NCBI RefSeq assembly: GCF_027923385.1
Contig: NZ_BSEC01000001.1
Span: 1,128,501 to 1,192,500 of the forward strand
Length of the DNA: 64,000 nucleotides
DNA from: Methylocystis echinoides
GTDB taxonomy: Bacteria > Pseudomonadota > Alphaproteobacteria > Rhizobiales > Beijerinckiaceae
Reading direction: 5' to 3'
This document shows positions 33,780 through 42,667 of the stretch, piece after piece. Positions within the stretch are counted from its first letter, which is position 1, and each line of letters opens with the position of its first letter. The notes beneath the pieces were generated by a model. That model was not told the origin of the DNA, did not search any database, and saw only the letters and a program-made list of their open reading frames with translations. Position numbers and translations under genes: made by a program.

Positions 33780-34655
33780 ATGAGCTTCGTCATTGGTCTT
33801 ATCGTGACAATGGGCTGCATGCTCGGCGGCTTCGCGGCGCTCGGTGGTCACCTCATCGTTCTCTGGCAGCCATGGGAATTCGTCATCATCATGGGGTCTG
33901 CGCTCGGCACCTTCATCGTCGCCAATCCGATGAAGGTCATCAAGGACACCGGCAAGGCCATTGTTCAAGCCGTGATGGAGAAGACGCCGAAGAGACGGGA
34001 TTATCTCGACATTCTGGGCCTTATGCACGCCTTGATGCGCGAGTTGCGAAGCAAGTCGCGCACGGAAGTCGAAGGTCATATCGACGCGCCTTCGGAATCA
34101 CCCTTGTTCACAGCCTTCCCCAATGTGCTGAAAAATCAGGAGATCGTCACTTTCATATGCGACTACTGCCGATTGTACATCATCGGCAATGTCAAGACCT
34201 TCGAAATCGAGGCGCTGATCGATGAGGAAATTTCCTCGATCAAGCATGACAAGCTGAAGCCCTATCACGCGCTCACGGCGATCGGCGACGGCCTGCCAGC
34301 GCTGGGCATCGTCGCGGCGGTCCTCGGCGTCATCAAGGCGATGGGCGCCCTCGATCAGTCGCCGGAATTGCTCGGCGGTCTCATTGGCGCGGCCATGGTC
34401 GGCACATTCGCCGGCATCTTCGTTTCCTATGGCATCATGACGCCGCTTGCCTACAAGGTGAAGGTGGCGCGCTCGAAGGAGTGCCATGTTTATCTGATCA
34501 TCAAGCAGACACTGCTCGCCTTCATGAATGGCGCCTTGCCACAGGTGGCGATCGAGCATGGACGCAAATCCATTCCCTCTCACGACCGTCCGTCGATTGA
34601 CGAGGTGGAGAACGAGACGCTCAACGGCGGCGCCGGCGCGGCCGAGGCCGCATGA
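33780..34655 (+). CDS. motA: Flagellar motor stator protein MotA
   Basis: 291 residues with four membrane helices: two near the N-terminus (FVIGLIVTMGCMLGGFAALGG, FVIIMGSALGTFIVANP) and two in the second half (GLPALGIVAAVLGVIKAMGAL, LIGAAMVGTFAGIFVSYGIMTPLA). The cytoplasmic loop between them holds the charged residues that touch FliG. Start ATG 33780 follows the pattern GAAATG after AGAAAGAG. Separated from motB by four genes, which is normal in rhizobia. It overlaps fliM by four bases. Confidence 0.95.
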   Translation: MSFVIGLIVTMGCMLGGFAALGGHLIVLWQPWEFVIIMGSALGTFIVANPMKVIKDTGKAIVQAVMEKTPKRRDYLDILGLMHALMRELRSKSRTEVEGHIDAPSESPLFTAFPNVLKNQEIVTFICDYCRLYIIGNVKTFEIEALIDEEISSIKHDKLKPYHALTAIGDGLPALGIVAAVLGVIKAMGALDQSPELLGGLIGAAMVGTFAGIFVSYGIMTPLAYKVKVARSKECHVYLIIKQTLLAFMNGALPQVAIEHGRKSIPSHDRPSIDEVENETLNGGAGAAEAA

Positions 34656-35575
34656 TAAAGAGCATCTACAAGCAGTCCGGGGCGGATGAGACGCTTGTCC
34701 TTGCGGGCGATGCGACGGTCGACCGGATGCCCGGTCTTACTGCCGTTCTCAGTCAGACGGGCGAGAATTTCGCCCGCTTCCTCACCCGTTATGTCGATGG
34801 GGCTCTCGTCGGACTGGATCCTGTCCAGGGCTGCCGCCTTCTCGAGCTATCGGAAAAGGCGGAACCCGGGGCGAAGATTTATGTCTTCCGGAGCGCGGAA
34901 AACGACTTTCGGCTGGCGGTCTCCGTTGATTGTGTGTTTCGGAACCTTGTCTTTGAGATGCTGCTGGGTTCCGGCGCTTTTGAGACCGCTGAAGATCGTC
35001 CGCCAACGCGCATCGAAGATCGCGTCATTGGTTATTCCATCCTGAAGCTTGTCGGGGGATTCGCCGAAGCTTTCGCCGCTCTTGCCGAGCTGCACTTCGA
35101 GAGGGAAGCCTCTCTGGAGGGGGCCGGCTTCTTCGCGCTCGGCGCGCGCACGGCTGTGGTCGCCTATGTCAAGATGACGATGAGCTATGGCGAACACCGG
35201 GGACGGATTGTCTTCGCTCTGCCGCGCACCGCCCTCGATCCGTTCCGCGTCGCCCTCTCTCGTCCCATAACCGCCGAGGCGGCGGCCACGGATGAGAAGT
35301 GGTCTGAAAAGCTCTATAATAATGTCGTTCGCACGGAAGTCAGGGCCGAGGTTCGCATAGAGGCGCGCGGATTCACGCTCGGCGATATTGCCCGACTGGA
35401 AGTTGGCGACGTGCTGAAGTTGCCGATTGCGCCGACTGATCCGATCCGGGTTGTCGCCGAGGACCGCACCCTGTTCTGGTGCACGCTCGGCCAGAAGGAT
35501 GGGATGTACACGATTCGTCTCGAGGAATTCTCGGATCAGCGCGAATCCTATATCGAAAACATACTGGGCGTTTGA
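34652..35575 (+). CDS. fliM: Flagellar motor switch protein FliM
   Basis: 307 residues. A divergent, rhizobial-type FliM: CheC-like middle domain (VFRNLVFEMLLGSGAFE, RIEDRVIGYSILKLVGGFAEAF) and a C-terminal SpoA domain (EVRIEARGFTLGDIARLEVGDVLKLP). It forms the C ring with FliG and FliN and switches rotation in response to CheY-P. It starts inside the end of motA. Confidence 0.9.
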   Translation: MIKSIYKQSGADETLVLAGDATVDRMPGLTAVLSQTGENFARFLTRYVDGALVGLDPVQGCRLLELSEKAEPGAKIYVFRSAENDFRLAVSVDCVFRNLVFEMLLGSGAFETAEDRPPTRIEDRVIGYSILKLVGGFAEAFAALAELHFEREASLEGAGFFALGARTAVVAYVKMTMSYGEHRGRIVFALPRTALDPFRVALSRPITAEAAATDEKWSEKLYNNVVRTEVRAEVRIEARGFTLGDIARLEVGDVLKLPIAPTDPIRVVAEDRTLFWCTLGQKDGMYTIRLEEFSDQRESYIENILGV

Positions 35576-35598
35576 GCCTGTCTAGAGGAAGGACGACG

Positions 35599-35961
35599 AT
35601 GAGCAATGTCGACATGGAAGACGGCGGCTTCGATGGTCTTCTTTCTTCGGAAGAGAGCCCGCTGTCGAAGGATGCCGAGGACGCGCCGAAAGCCTCGGCG
35701 ACGCGGATCGACTCCATTCTCCGCATTCCGGTAGTATTGCAGGTCGTTGTCGGATCGGCGACGCTGCCGGTCTCGAATTTGCTTAAACTGGGGAGGGGCG
35801 CGGTCGTTCCGCTGGATCATCGGGTGGGCGATCCTGTGGATGTCGTTGTCAACGGACGCACGATCGCGCGGGGCGAGGTCGTTGTCGTCGAGGAAGATGG
35901 CGCGCGCTTCGGCGTATCGCTGACCGAAATCTGTGAGCCTCAAAGCGAACAATCGCGATAA
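35599..35961 (+). CDS. fliN: Flagellar motor switch protein FliN
   Basis: 120 residues from ATG 35599, which has GAGGAAGGACG just upstream. After a charged N-terminal 40 residues, the SpoA domain follows (ILRIPVVLQVVVGSATLPVSNLLKLGRGAVVPLDHRVGDPVDVVVNGR). FliN completes the C ring. Its N-terminus is short compared with enteric FliN. Confidence 0.93.
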   Translation: MSNVDMEDGGFDGLLSSEESPLSKDAEDAPKASATRIDSILRIPVVLQVVVGSATLPVSNLLKLGRGAVVPLDHRVGDPVDVVVNGRTIARGEVVVVEEDGARFGVSLTEICEPQSEQSR

Positions 35962-35978
35962 AGGCAACTGAAACCGAC

Positions 35979-37001
35979 ATGTCGACACTCGCCGCGCAGG
36001 ATCCTGGGCGCCCGATGGGAGGCGCGGAGAAGGTCGCCGCCGTGCTGCTGGCGCTCGACCGTGACGTGTCGAGCAGAATCTTGAAGCATTTCGATCATCG
36101 TGAGCTGAAAAACATCGCGCGCGTCGCGGCGCGGCTCGACGCCATTCCATCGAAGACGCTCGAGGATATCTGCGATGGATTGATCGATGAGATCAGCAAC
36201 GGCGCGCCTGATCTTCTCGGCGGTGAATCCGTGGCGGAGGAACTGCTCGCAAGCGCCCTGCCGGACGAGCAGGTCGCCGACATCATGTCCGAGTTGCGCG
36301 GCCGGTCCAACAAATTCCTGTGGCAGCGCGTCGGCGCCTTGTCCGAGAAGGTCCTGGGCGATTATCTCGCGACCGAACATCCGCAGACGGCGGCGCTGGT
36401 GCTGGCGCGGGTCGATCCGGGGACGGCGGCGAAGGTGCTCGCCCTTCTGCCCGGCCCGTTGCGCGCGAGCGCCATGCGGCGGATGCTCGTCTCCAAGCCG
36501 GTCTCCGAACATGTGCTGCATCTCGTGGAAGAAGCGCTCCAGGAGGACCTCTTCGCCGTGTCGAATGCGCCCTCGACCGCGGAGGTGAGCGCGCGCGTCG
36601 CGGGGATCGTCAACCAGCTCGAGCGCGAGCAGATCGTCGAGATCATCGAAGGCATATCCGCGGCTGAGCCGGTGCTGGCGGAACAGCTCAAGAGCCTGAT
36701 CTTCTCCTTCGAGGATATTGTGGGCCTCAGCCAGAAGTCGCGGATGATGATCTTCGATCAGGCGTCGACAGAGCGGGTGATCCTCGCCCTGCGCGGCGCC
36801 GACAGCAATATGCGCGAGGCTGTGCTGCCCTGTCTGTCGCAACGCACCCGCCGCATGGTGGAGGCGGAGCTTGCGTCGCCCGCCGAACCGCCGCGCAAGG
36901 ATGTCGTCGCGTCCCAGCGCGAAATCGCCAATATCGTTCTGCGCCTTTCCGAGCAGGGCCTCATCGATCTTGCCGCCGAGAAGCGGGGCGAGGTCGCCTA
37001 A
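35979..37001 (+). CDS. fliG: Flagellar motor switch protein FliG
   Basis: 340 residues with the three FliG domains. The N-terminal part (GGAEKVAAVLLALD) binds FliF, the middle (LATEHPQTAALVLARVDPGTAAKVLALLP, with the EHPQT motif) binds FliM, and the C-terminal part (FSFEDIVGLSQKSRMMIFDQ) carries the charged torque helix that faces MotA. It starts 17 bases after fliN and is followed immediately by flhB. Confidence 0.95.
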   Translation: MSTLAAQDPGRPMGGAEKVAAVLLALDRDVSSRILKHFDHRELKNIARVAARLDAIPSKTLEDICDGLIDEISNGAPDLLGGESVAEELLASALPDEQVADIMSELRGRSNKFLWQRVGALSEKVLGDYLATEHPQTAALVLARVDPGTAAKVLALLPGPLRASAMRRMLVSKPVSEHVLHLVEEALQEDLFAVSNAPSTAEVSARVAGIVNQLEREQIVEIIEGISAAEPVLAEQLKSLIFSFEDIVGLSQKSRMMIFDQASTERVILALRGADSNMREAVLPCLSQRTRRMVEAELASPAEPPRKDVVASQREIANIVLRLSEQGLIDLAAEKRGEVA

Positions 37002-38081
37002 GTGTCGGACAGTGAAGACGCCGATTCCAAAACGGAAGAGGCCTCAGACAAGAAAATCCAGGATACGCTCGAACAGGGCAAGACGCCGGTCTCGCGCGAT
37101 GTCAGCTCGGCTTTCGGGATTCTGGCGCTGCTCGGCGGGCTCGCCTTTCTGATAAAGCCTGCTGGCGCGGGGCTTGCGGCGTCTCTCGCGCTTCTCTTCG
37201 GCAATTCGGGATCGCTGCGTTTGCATACGGACGCCGACGCCGCGCGCTATATCGAGGCGGTTGGCGGCGAGATTGCGCGCGCCCTCACGCCTTTCCTCGT
37301 CCTTGTCGTCGTCGCCGGTCTCCTCGGCTCTTTTGTGCAGGGCATGCCGCGGGTCGTCATGGACCGCATCATGCCGGATCTGTCGCGCATTTCGCCCGGC
37401 GCGGGCGTCGGGAGGGTGCTGAGCCTTGCCTCCGTGCTGGAGCTTTTGAAATCGGCGGCGAAGATTCTCATTGTCGGTGGGGCGATGGCGATCGTCGGAT
37501 CGGGCGATCGTCATGCGTATGTCGACGCCATCAAGATGGACCCGTCGCATCTTCCGTCGACGCTCGTCGGGCTCATCTTCGATCTCACCAGCGTCGTGGC
37601 GATCGCCATGACGGTTCTCTCTCTGGCCGATGTCTTCTGGACCCGTTTCAAATGGCGTCGCGACCTCCGCATGAGCCGACAGGAACTCAAGGAGGAATTC
37701 AAGCAGTCGGAGGGCGATCCCTTCGTGAAGGCGCGCATGCGCTCGCTTGCGCAGGATCGCGCCCGGCGCCGCATGATCGCGTCGGTTCCAAAGGCAAGTT
37801 TCGTGATCGCCAATCCCACGCATTATGCGATCGCCCTGCGCTACGCCCGCGAGGAGGGCGGCGCGCCAATGGTCGTCGCCAAGGGGAAGGATCTCATTGC
37901 GCTGAAGATACGTGAAGCTGCGGAACGGCATGGCGTTCCGGTGATCGAGCGCAAGGAGCTCGCCCGGGCGATGTATGAATTTGTCGAGGTCGACAAGATG
38001 ATTCCGCAGGAATTCTACCGGCCGGTCGCGGAGCTCATCCATTATCTGGATGGGCTTTCGGCGCGACGACGCGGTTATTGA
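37002..38081 (+). CDS. flhB: Flagellar export gate protein FlhB
   Basis: 359 residues from GTG 37002, the base after the fliG stop. The N-terminal membrane domain has four hydrophobic segments; the cytoplasmic C-terminal domain carries the self-cleaving NPTH motif (FVIANPTHYAIALRY, about residue 267). FlhB sets export specificity together with FliK. It ends in a seven-base overlap with the stop of flgI on the other strand. Confidence 0.95.
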   Translation: MSDSEDADSKTEEASDKKIQDTLEQGKTPVSRDVSSAFGILALLGGLAFLIKPAGAGLAASLALLFGNSGSLRLHTDADAARYIEAVGGEIARALTPFLVLVVVAGLLGSFVQGMPRVVMDRIMPDLSRISPGAGVGRVLSLASVLELLKSAAKILIVGGAMAIVGSGDRHAYVDAIKMDPSHLPSTLVGLIFDLTSVVAIAMTVLSLADVFWTRFKWRRDLRMSRQELKEEFKQSEGDPFVKARMRSLAQDRARRRMIASVPKASFVIANPTHYAIALRYAREEGGAPMVVAKGKDLIALKIREAAERHGVPVIERKELARAMYEFVEVDKMIPQEFYRPVAELIHYLDGLSARRRGY

Positions 38082-39175
38082 ATGACGAGGTCGGCCTGCA
38101 AGGCGCCGGCGCTCTTGATCGCCTGCAGGATCGAGATGATGCCTGTCGGCTTCAGGCCGATTTCATTGAGCCCGCGCACGAGTTGCTTCAGCGTCGGCCC
38201 GGCCATGATTGCGACCTGTCCGCTTTGTTCGGCGGCCGAGATGGTGGTCTGGTTGGTGACCGCGGTGCGGCCGTTCGACATGGGCGCGGGCTGGGAAACT
38301 TCGGGCGTCTCGGTGATGCGGACGGTGAGGCCGCCATGGGTGACGGCGACGGGCGAAATCTGCACATCCGCGCCAATGACCACGGTGCCGGTGCGCTCGT
38401 CGATGACGACGCGGGCAGGGGTTTCCACGGCGACGCGCAGATCGCCGATCTCCGCCAGGAAGCGCGTGGCGTGCGCGCCCTTGGGGAGCCTCAGCAAAAC
38501 GCTTCTGTCGTCGCGCTCCTGCGCGAGCTCGGATTTATAACGCGCCCGCGTGAATCCATTGACGGCGTCGGCGATGTGCACGGATGTCGTATAGTCGGGA
38601 TTGCGCAATTGCAGAACCAGCGGGCCGTCGGGACTGCTGCTGGGGCGTGGCGGCTCGCGCTCGATGGTGGCGCCATTCGGAATGCGCCCGACCGTTGCGA
38701 CGCCATGGGTGAGCGTTTCGTTCTGGCCCTGCGCCGCGAAGCCGGAGACGGCGATGGGTCCCTGCGCGATCGCATAGACAGCGCCGTCTATGCCTGTCAG
38801 CGACGTCAGGACGAGCGTGCCGCCCATCAGCGACGTCGCGTCGCCTAGCGACGAGACGGTGACGTCGATCGTCGATCCCCAGCTCACGAAAGGCGGCAGC
38901 GACGCCGTGACCATGACGGCGGCGACGTTGCGGGTGCGCATGGTGTTATTGGGACGCACATTGACGCCCATGCGATCGAGCAGCGCCGAAGCCGACTGTT
39001 CCGTGAAGGGCGCATTGCGCAGCGTATCGCCCGTTCCCTGCAGGCCGATGACGAGCCCATAGCCGATGAGCTGATAATCGCGCGGGCCGATCGGCGTGGT
39101 GATGTCCTTGATGCGCACATCCGCGCGCGCGCCGACGGCGAAGAGAACAAAAGCGACGACAAGCGTAGGGCGCAT
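38075..39175 (-). CDS. flgI: Flagellar P-ring protein FlgI
   Basis: 366 residues. A signal peptide (LVVAFVLFAVGARA) precedes the P-ring protein, with the conserved RIKDITTPIGPRDYQLIGYGLV start and GAVYAIAQGPIAV, NTMRTRNVAAVMVTA and KQLVRGLNEIGLKPTGIISILQAIKSAGALQADL regions. It builds the periplasmic ring around the rod. It is the last gene of the minus-strand flgB-C-fliE-flgG-A-I operon and overlaps flgA by one base. Confidence 0.95.
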   Translation of the reverse strand: MRPTLVVAFVLFAVGARADVRIKDITTPIGPRDYQLIGYGLVIGLQGTGDTLRNAPFTEQSASALLDRMGVNVRPNNTMRTRNVAAVMVTASLPPFVSWGSTIDVTVSSLGDATSLMGGTLVLTSLTGIDGAVYAIAQGPIAVSGFAAQGQNETLTHGVATVGRIPNGATIEREPPRPSSSPDGPLVLQLRNPDYTTSVHIADAVNGFTRARYKSELAQERDDRSVLLRLPKGAHATRFLAEIGDLRVAVETPARVVIDERTGTVVIGADVQISPVAVTHGGLTVRITETPEVSQPAPMSNGRTAVTNQTTISAAEQSGQVAIMAGPTLKQLVRGLNEIGLKPTGIISILQAIKSAGALQADLVIQ

Positions 39176-39633
39176 CAGCCTTCGCCAACGCGGATGGAGC
39201 CGTCGCTCTGCACGCGGCCGGAGATGAACAGGCCGCTGTCCTGATTGCGAACGCGAATGATGTCGCCAACGCCGCCGGCCTGTTGCGCAATGGCGTAGGT
39301 GACAATATGAAGGCCGGATTCCGCGAAGATCACCTTGACCTGCGCGCCAATCGTCACGATGCGCGGATTATCGACGGCGATGAGCGGAATGGGTTGATGC
39401 GGCAGAAGCGTGCGCCGCGCGACTTTGCCGATCAGGCCGTCGCGGGAGCGACTGTAGAGCGCTTCCGTCTCCCGCGCCACGGCGTCGGCCCGCTCCTCCA
39501 GCATGGCGTCGGTGATCCTGTCGCCTGGATAGATGGTGACGCGCGCGACGGGAAAGAGCTCCTGCGCGCGGCCGCCGGATGCTGGCGCACAGGCGAAGGC
39601 GACGATGAGCGCGCTTTTGGCGATCCGCCTCAT
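39175..39633 (-). CDS. flgA: Flagellar P-ring assembly chaperone FlgA
   Basis: 152 residues. Signal peptide ([16 protein letters not shown]), then a SAF-type domain ([21 protein letters not shown]) and the C-terminal half ([38 protein letters not shown]). It helps FlgI polymerise in the periplasm. It is short, lacking the N-terminal extra domain of enteric FlgA, as usual in alphaproteobacteria. It overlaps flgG by four bases. Confidence 0.9.
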   Translation of the reverse strand: MRRIAKSALIVAFACAPASGGRAQELFPVARVTIYPGDRITDAMLEERADAVARETEALYSRSRDGLIGKVARRTLLPHQPIPLIAVDNPRIVTIGAQVKVIFAESGLHIVTYAIAQQAGGVGDIIRVRNQDSGLFISGRVQSDGSIRVGEG

Positions 39634-40418
39634 CTGATGCCTTTTGAAATCGTCCCGGCCATTTCGTCGGCGGCCTGAATCACCTTTGAATTGAGCTCGA
39701 ACGCGCGCTGCGCCGAGATGAGATTGACGAGTTCCTTCACGGGATCGACATTCGAGCTTTCGAGATAGCCCTGGTTGACGACGCCGAAGCCCGGATCGCC
39801 CGGCACGCCGATGACGGGCTGCCCGGAGGCGGCGGTCTGGCGAAAGAGATTGCCGCCGAGCGCGTCGAGTCCCGCGTCATTGGGGAAGGTGGCGATGGTG
39901 ATCTGGCCCAGCTGTTGCGGATCGGTCTGGCCGGCGATCATCGCCGAAACGACGCCCGTCTGGCTGATGGAGACGTTCAGCGCATTGGCGGGCACGGTGA
40001 TGGTGGGGCTGAGCTGGTAGCCGTCGACGGTGACGAGCTGACCATTCGCATTGGTGCTGAACGAGCCTGCGCGCGTATAGACGGTTTCATTGTCGGCGCC
40101 GAGAATCTGAAACCAGCCATGGCCATTGAGACTGAGGTCGTAAGGGTTGCCGGTGTTGGTCATGGCGCCCTGCTGTTGCAGGCTGCGCACGGCGGCCGTG
40201 CGCACGCCGAGTCCGAATTGCGAGCCCTGCGGGACAGTCGCGTCGCGGCCGCGATTGGAGACGCCCTGCAGGCGTTCTGTCTGATAGAGGAGGTCGGTGA
40301 ATTCGGCGCGTGAGCGCTTGAAGCCGGTTGTGTTGATGTTGGCGATGTTGTGCGAAATGACTTCGATATTCTGCTGCTGGGCGCTCATGCCGGTCGCAGC
40401 GATTGCAAGGGCTCTCAC
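39630..40418 (-). CDS. flgG: Flagellar distal rod protein FlgG
   Basis: 262 residues, the standard length, from GTG 40418 with AAGGAG eight bases upstream; the open frame further upstream lacks similarity. The N-terminus ([35 protein letters not shown]) and the C-terminal helix ([24 protein letters not shown]) are the rod-protein signatures. It forms the distal rod that passes through the P ring. Confidence 0.95.
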   Translation of the reverse strand: MRALAIAATGMSAQQQNIEVISHNIANINTTGFKRSRAEFTDLLYQTERLQGVSNRGRDATVPQGSQFGLGVRTAAVRSLQQQGAMTNTGNPYDLSLNGHGWFQILGADNETVYTRAGSFSTNANGQLVTVDGYQLSPTITVPANALNVSISQTGVVSAMIAGQTDPQQLGQITIATFPNDAGLDALGGNLFRQTAASGQPVIGVPGDPGFGVVNQGYLESSNVDPVKELVNLISAQRAFELNSKVIQAADEMAGTISKGIR

Positions 40419-40431
40419 GATGCGTGCTCCT

Positions 40432-40749
40432 TCAGATCGCCATCCGGCTGATTTCCTGGTAGGCCGCGACGGCCTTGTCGCGCAGCGCAATCGCCGTGTG
40501 CAGATCGCGCTCGGCCTGCATCACCGTGCTGACCACATTCTGCACCGAAGCCTTGCCGTCCACGCCGGCGATCGCCGACGCCTCGCCGGCTTTCAGTGAA
40601 TCGACCGTGGAGGCGGCGAATTGCTGGAGAACGTCGCCGAAGGAGACCGCGGCGGCTTCCGCGCCCGCGACGAGGCGGGGCGCCTGTGCGACGAGCGTGT
40701 CGGCAAGGGGCGCGACGGCGGTCGCGGCGATGGAGGCAAGCGGGAGCAT
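40432..40749 (-). CDS. fliE: Flagellar hook-basal body protein FliE
   Basis: 105 residues. The helical end ([33 protein letters not shown]) is the FliE pattern. It joins the MS ring to the rod. It overlaps flgC by one base and precedes flgG by 13 bases. Confidence 0.92.
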   Translation of the reverse strand: MLPLASIAATAVAPLADTLVAQAPRLVAGAEAAAVSFGDVLQQFAASTVDSLKAGEASAIAGVDGKASVQNVVSTVMQAERDLHTAIALRDKAVAAYQEISRMAI

Positions 40750-41168
40750 CAGGCGCCTTTCAGGAGATCGACCGTCATCGAAGCGAGGTCGTTGGTTTGT
40801 TTCATGATCTGGAGATCGGCTTCATAGGCGCGGTTCGCTTCGCGCAGATCGCCCATTTCGACAAGGACATTCACATTGGGGCGCTTCACGTCGCCATTGG
40901 CGTCGGCGGCGGGGTTGCCCGGATCGTGCTCAATGGTGAAGGGCGTCGGGTCCGAGCCGATCGCATTGACATGCACCAGTTTCACGCCTGCGGCGCGATC
41001 GAGTTCATTGGCGAAGGAGATTGTCTTGCGCCGGTAGGGGTCGGCGCCGGCGACGCTGCCCGTCGATTGCGCATTGGCCATGTTCTCGGAGACGACGCGC
41101 AGCCGCGCGGATTGCGCGGCGAGGCCGGAGCCGGCGATCTTGAGGGAGGCATTCAGTGGGTCGATCAT
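40749..41168 (-). CDS. flgC: Flagellar proximal rod protein FlgC
   Basis: 139 residues from ATG 41168, overlapping the flgB stop (ATGA). The N-terminus ([33 protein letters not shown]) and the C-terminal helix ([25 protein letters not shown]) are the rod signatures. It forms the proximal rod with FlgB and FlgF. Confidence 0.94.
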   Translation of the reverse strand: MIDPLNASLKIAGSGLAAQSARLRVVSENMANAQSTGSVAGADPYRRKTISFANELDRAAGVKLVHVNAIGSDPTPFTIEHDPGNPAADANGDVKRPNVNVLVEMGDLREANRAYEADLQIMKQTNDLASMTVDLLKGA

Positions 41169-41545
41169 GTGCGCACCGTCGACATCCACATGCTGTGGAA
41201 GCTTCGCTGAAGGTTCGTGCCGAGCGAGAAGGCGCCGCGGATTTCCCCGGCCTTGATCATCTCCTGTTCGGGAGACACGGTGTTGCCGGCGTGGGTGGTC
41301 TCCCACCCGTCCGCGGGCTTCGTCGCGGCGGCCATCGTCTCGCCGGGCGCGGGGCGCATGTGCAAGGGATTGGCGCCCGCCATCTCCAGCGCGCTGCGCT
41401 CCATCACGCGCGCGAAGGGCAGCGCATCCAGCGCCTTGTAGCCAGGCGTATTAATATTGGCGACATTCTGTGCGACGAGCGATTGTCGCGTGGACAGCCA
41501 GCTCTTCTGTCTGTCGATCAGGTTGAAGAGATACACCGGCTCCAT
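41165..41545 (-). CDS. flgB: Flagellar proximal rod protein FlgB
   Basis: 126 residues with the conserved rod start ([24 protein letters not shown]) and the short helical end ([16 protein letters not shown]). It is the first gene of the minus-strand rod operon; the 66-base gap upstream of it, before the methyltransferase gene, must hold the operon's promoter unless it is co-transcribed. Confidence 0.93.
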   Translation of the reverse strand: MEPVYLFNLIDRQKSWLSTRQSLVAQNVANINTPGYKALDALPFARVMERSALEMAGANPLHMRPAPGETMAAATKPADGWETTHAGNTVSPEQEMIKAGEIRGAFSLGTNLQRSFHSMWMSTVRT

Positions 41546-41611
41546 ATTCGGCCTCGCATGATCGAATGTCGCAAGGCTAGTGGCGCGCGCTTGTGTCGGG
41601 CTGGAGGGCTC

Positions 41612-42172
41612 TTACAAAATCACGCGTCCTTCGCGCGCCAGCAGCGCGCGCTTCCTGTCGACGCCCCAGCGATAGCCGGAGAGCGCGCCGTCGCTGCGCA
41701 ACACGCGGTGGCAGGGAATGGCGACGGCGACGGGATTGGCCGCGCAGGCGCCGGCGACGGCGCGCGTCGCTTTGGGCGCGCCGATCTGATGGGCGATCTC
41801 CGCATAGGTCGCCGTGCGGCCCGGCGGAATCCTGCGCAAGGCCGCCCATACGCGCTGCTGAAACGCCGTGCCGCGCAGGTCGAGGGGCAGGTCGGGGGGC
41901 AGGTCGAGGGGCGGGTCGGGGGGAAGACCGCCGAGCGCCCCATTGGCCTCGACGAGCGCGCGCGCCGCGCCTGCGAGGCTGCGGCAGGTGTCGTCCGCCG
42001 CGCTGAAGCGGGCATGCGGGAAACGCCGGCGCAATTCCGCCTCCAGCGCTTGCGCGTCATCCCCGAGCAGAAGGGCGCAGACGCCTTGCGCCGTCGTCGC
42101 GACCAGCGCGACGCCGAGGCTGCACTCTTGCACAACGAAACGGATTGTTTCGGAGGATGGGGTCTGGGCCAT
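41612..42172 (-). CDS. Methylated-DNA-protein-cysteine methyltransferase
   Basis: 186 residues. The C-terminal domain carries the acceptor cysteine in IPCHRV (Cys154) and the wing region RGTAFQQRVWAALRRIPPGRTATYAEIA. The N-terminal domain is the usual Ada/Ogt ribonuclease-like fold. It repairs O6-methylguanine by taking the alkyl group onto its cysteine. The two domains are joined by an unusual Pro/Asp/Leu linker (residues 85-99) coded by four 12-bp tandem units. No Ada-type N-terminal regulatory domain is present. Confidence 0.9.
   Translation of the reverse strand: MAQTPSSETIRFVVQECSLGVALVATTAQGVCALLLGDDAQALEAELRRRFPHARFSAADDTCRSLAGAARALVEANGALGGLPPDPPLDLPPDLPLDLRGTAFQQRVWAALRRIPPGRTATYAEIAHQIGAPKATRAVAGACAANPVAVAIPCHRVLRSDGALSGYRWGVDRKRALLAREGRVIL
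41877..41924. repeat. Four 12-bp tandem units inside the methyltransferase gene
   Basis: Units AGGTCGAGGGGC, AGGTCGGGGGGC, AGGTCGAGGGGC and GGGTCGGGGGGA in a row on the plus strand. They code in frame for the DLPxDLPxD-type linker on the minus strand, so changes in unit number would only lengthen or shorten the linker. Confidence 0.8.
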
Positions 42173-42179
42173 GCGCGGG

Positions 42180-42545
42180 CTAGGCTCCGAGCGCAGAAAG
42201 CTCTTCGTCCGTAAAAAGACGCGAGCGGGTGAGGAAACGGACGCCCGTGCCGTTGTCGAGCGAGAACATCCCGCCCTGGCCTGGCACGACGTCGATGATG
42301 AGCTGCGTGTGTTTCCAGTACTCGAACTGCGCCGCGCCGATGTAGAAGGGCGCGCCGCCGATCTCGCCGAGCTTCACGTCATTGTCGCCGACGAGAAAGT
42401 CGCCCTGCGGATAGCACATGGGCGCCGAGCCGTCGCAGCAGCCGCCCGACTGGTGGAAGAGAATGTCGCCGTTGTCGGCGCGCAAGCGCTCTATAAGGTC
42501 GAGCGCTGCTGGTGTCGCGGTGACTCTGTGTAGCGGTTGTGGCAA
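42180..42545 (-). CDS. DUF779 protein
   Basis: 121 residues with the DUF779 pattern: FHQSGGCCDGSAPMCYPQGDF (paired cysteines that may bind metal), FYIGAAQFEYWKHTQLIIDVV and a GxGxxFSLDNGTGVRFLTRSR end. It is commonly coded beside NAD-dependent aldehyde dehydrogenases of the AcoD/ExaC type; one lies just upstream here, with only a repeat pair between. Function unknown; a role in the aldehyde dehydrogenase pathway is inferred. Confidence 0.88.
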   Translation of the reverse strand: MPQPLHRVTATPAALDLIERLRADNGDILFHQSGGCCDGSAPMCYPQGDFLVGDNDVKLGEIGGAPFYIGAAQFEYWKHTQLIIDVVPGQGGMFSLDNGTGVRFLTRSRLFTDEELSALGA

Positions 42546-42546
42546 G

Positions 42547-42667
42547 GCCCCCTCCCTGTCCCTCCCCCGCTTTCGCGGGAGAGGGGACGCTCATGAGCAG
42601 CATTGTCGATGAAGGCGCCAGTCCGCTCCCTCTCCCGCGAAAGCGGGGGAGGGCCGGGGTGGGGGCT
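42547..42667. repeat. Paired palindromic repeat (BIME-like), copy A
   Basis: Two GC-rich hairpin elements, CCTCCCCCGCTTTCGCGGGAGAGG-type near 42560 and CCCTCTCCCGCGAAAGCGGGGGAGGG-type near 42628, flank a spacer with CTCATGA and GTCGATGAAGGC. The same arrangement, with the spacer motifs kept, occurs at 44976-45130. It lies between the DUF779 and aldehyde dehydrogenase genes. Confidence 0.75.
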
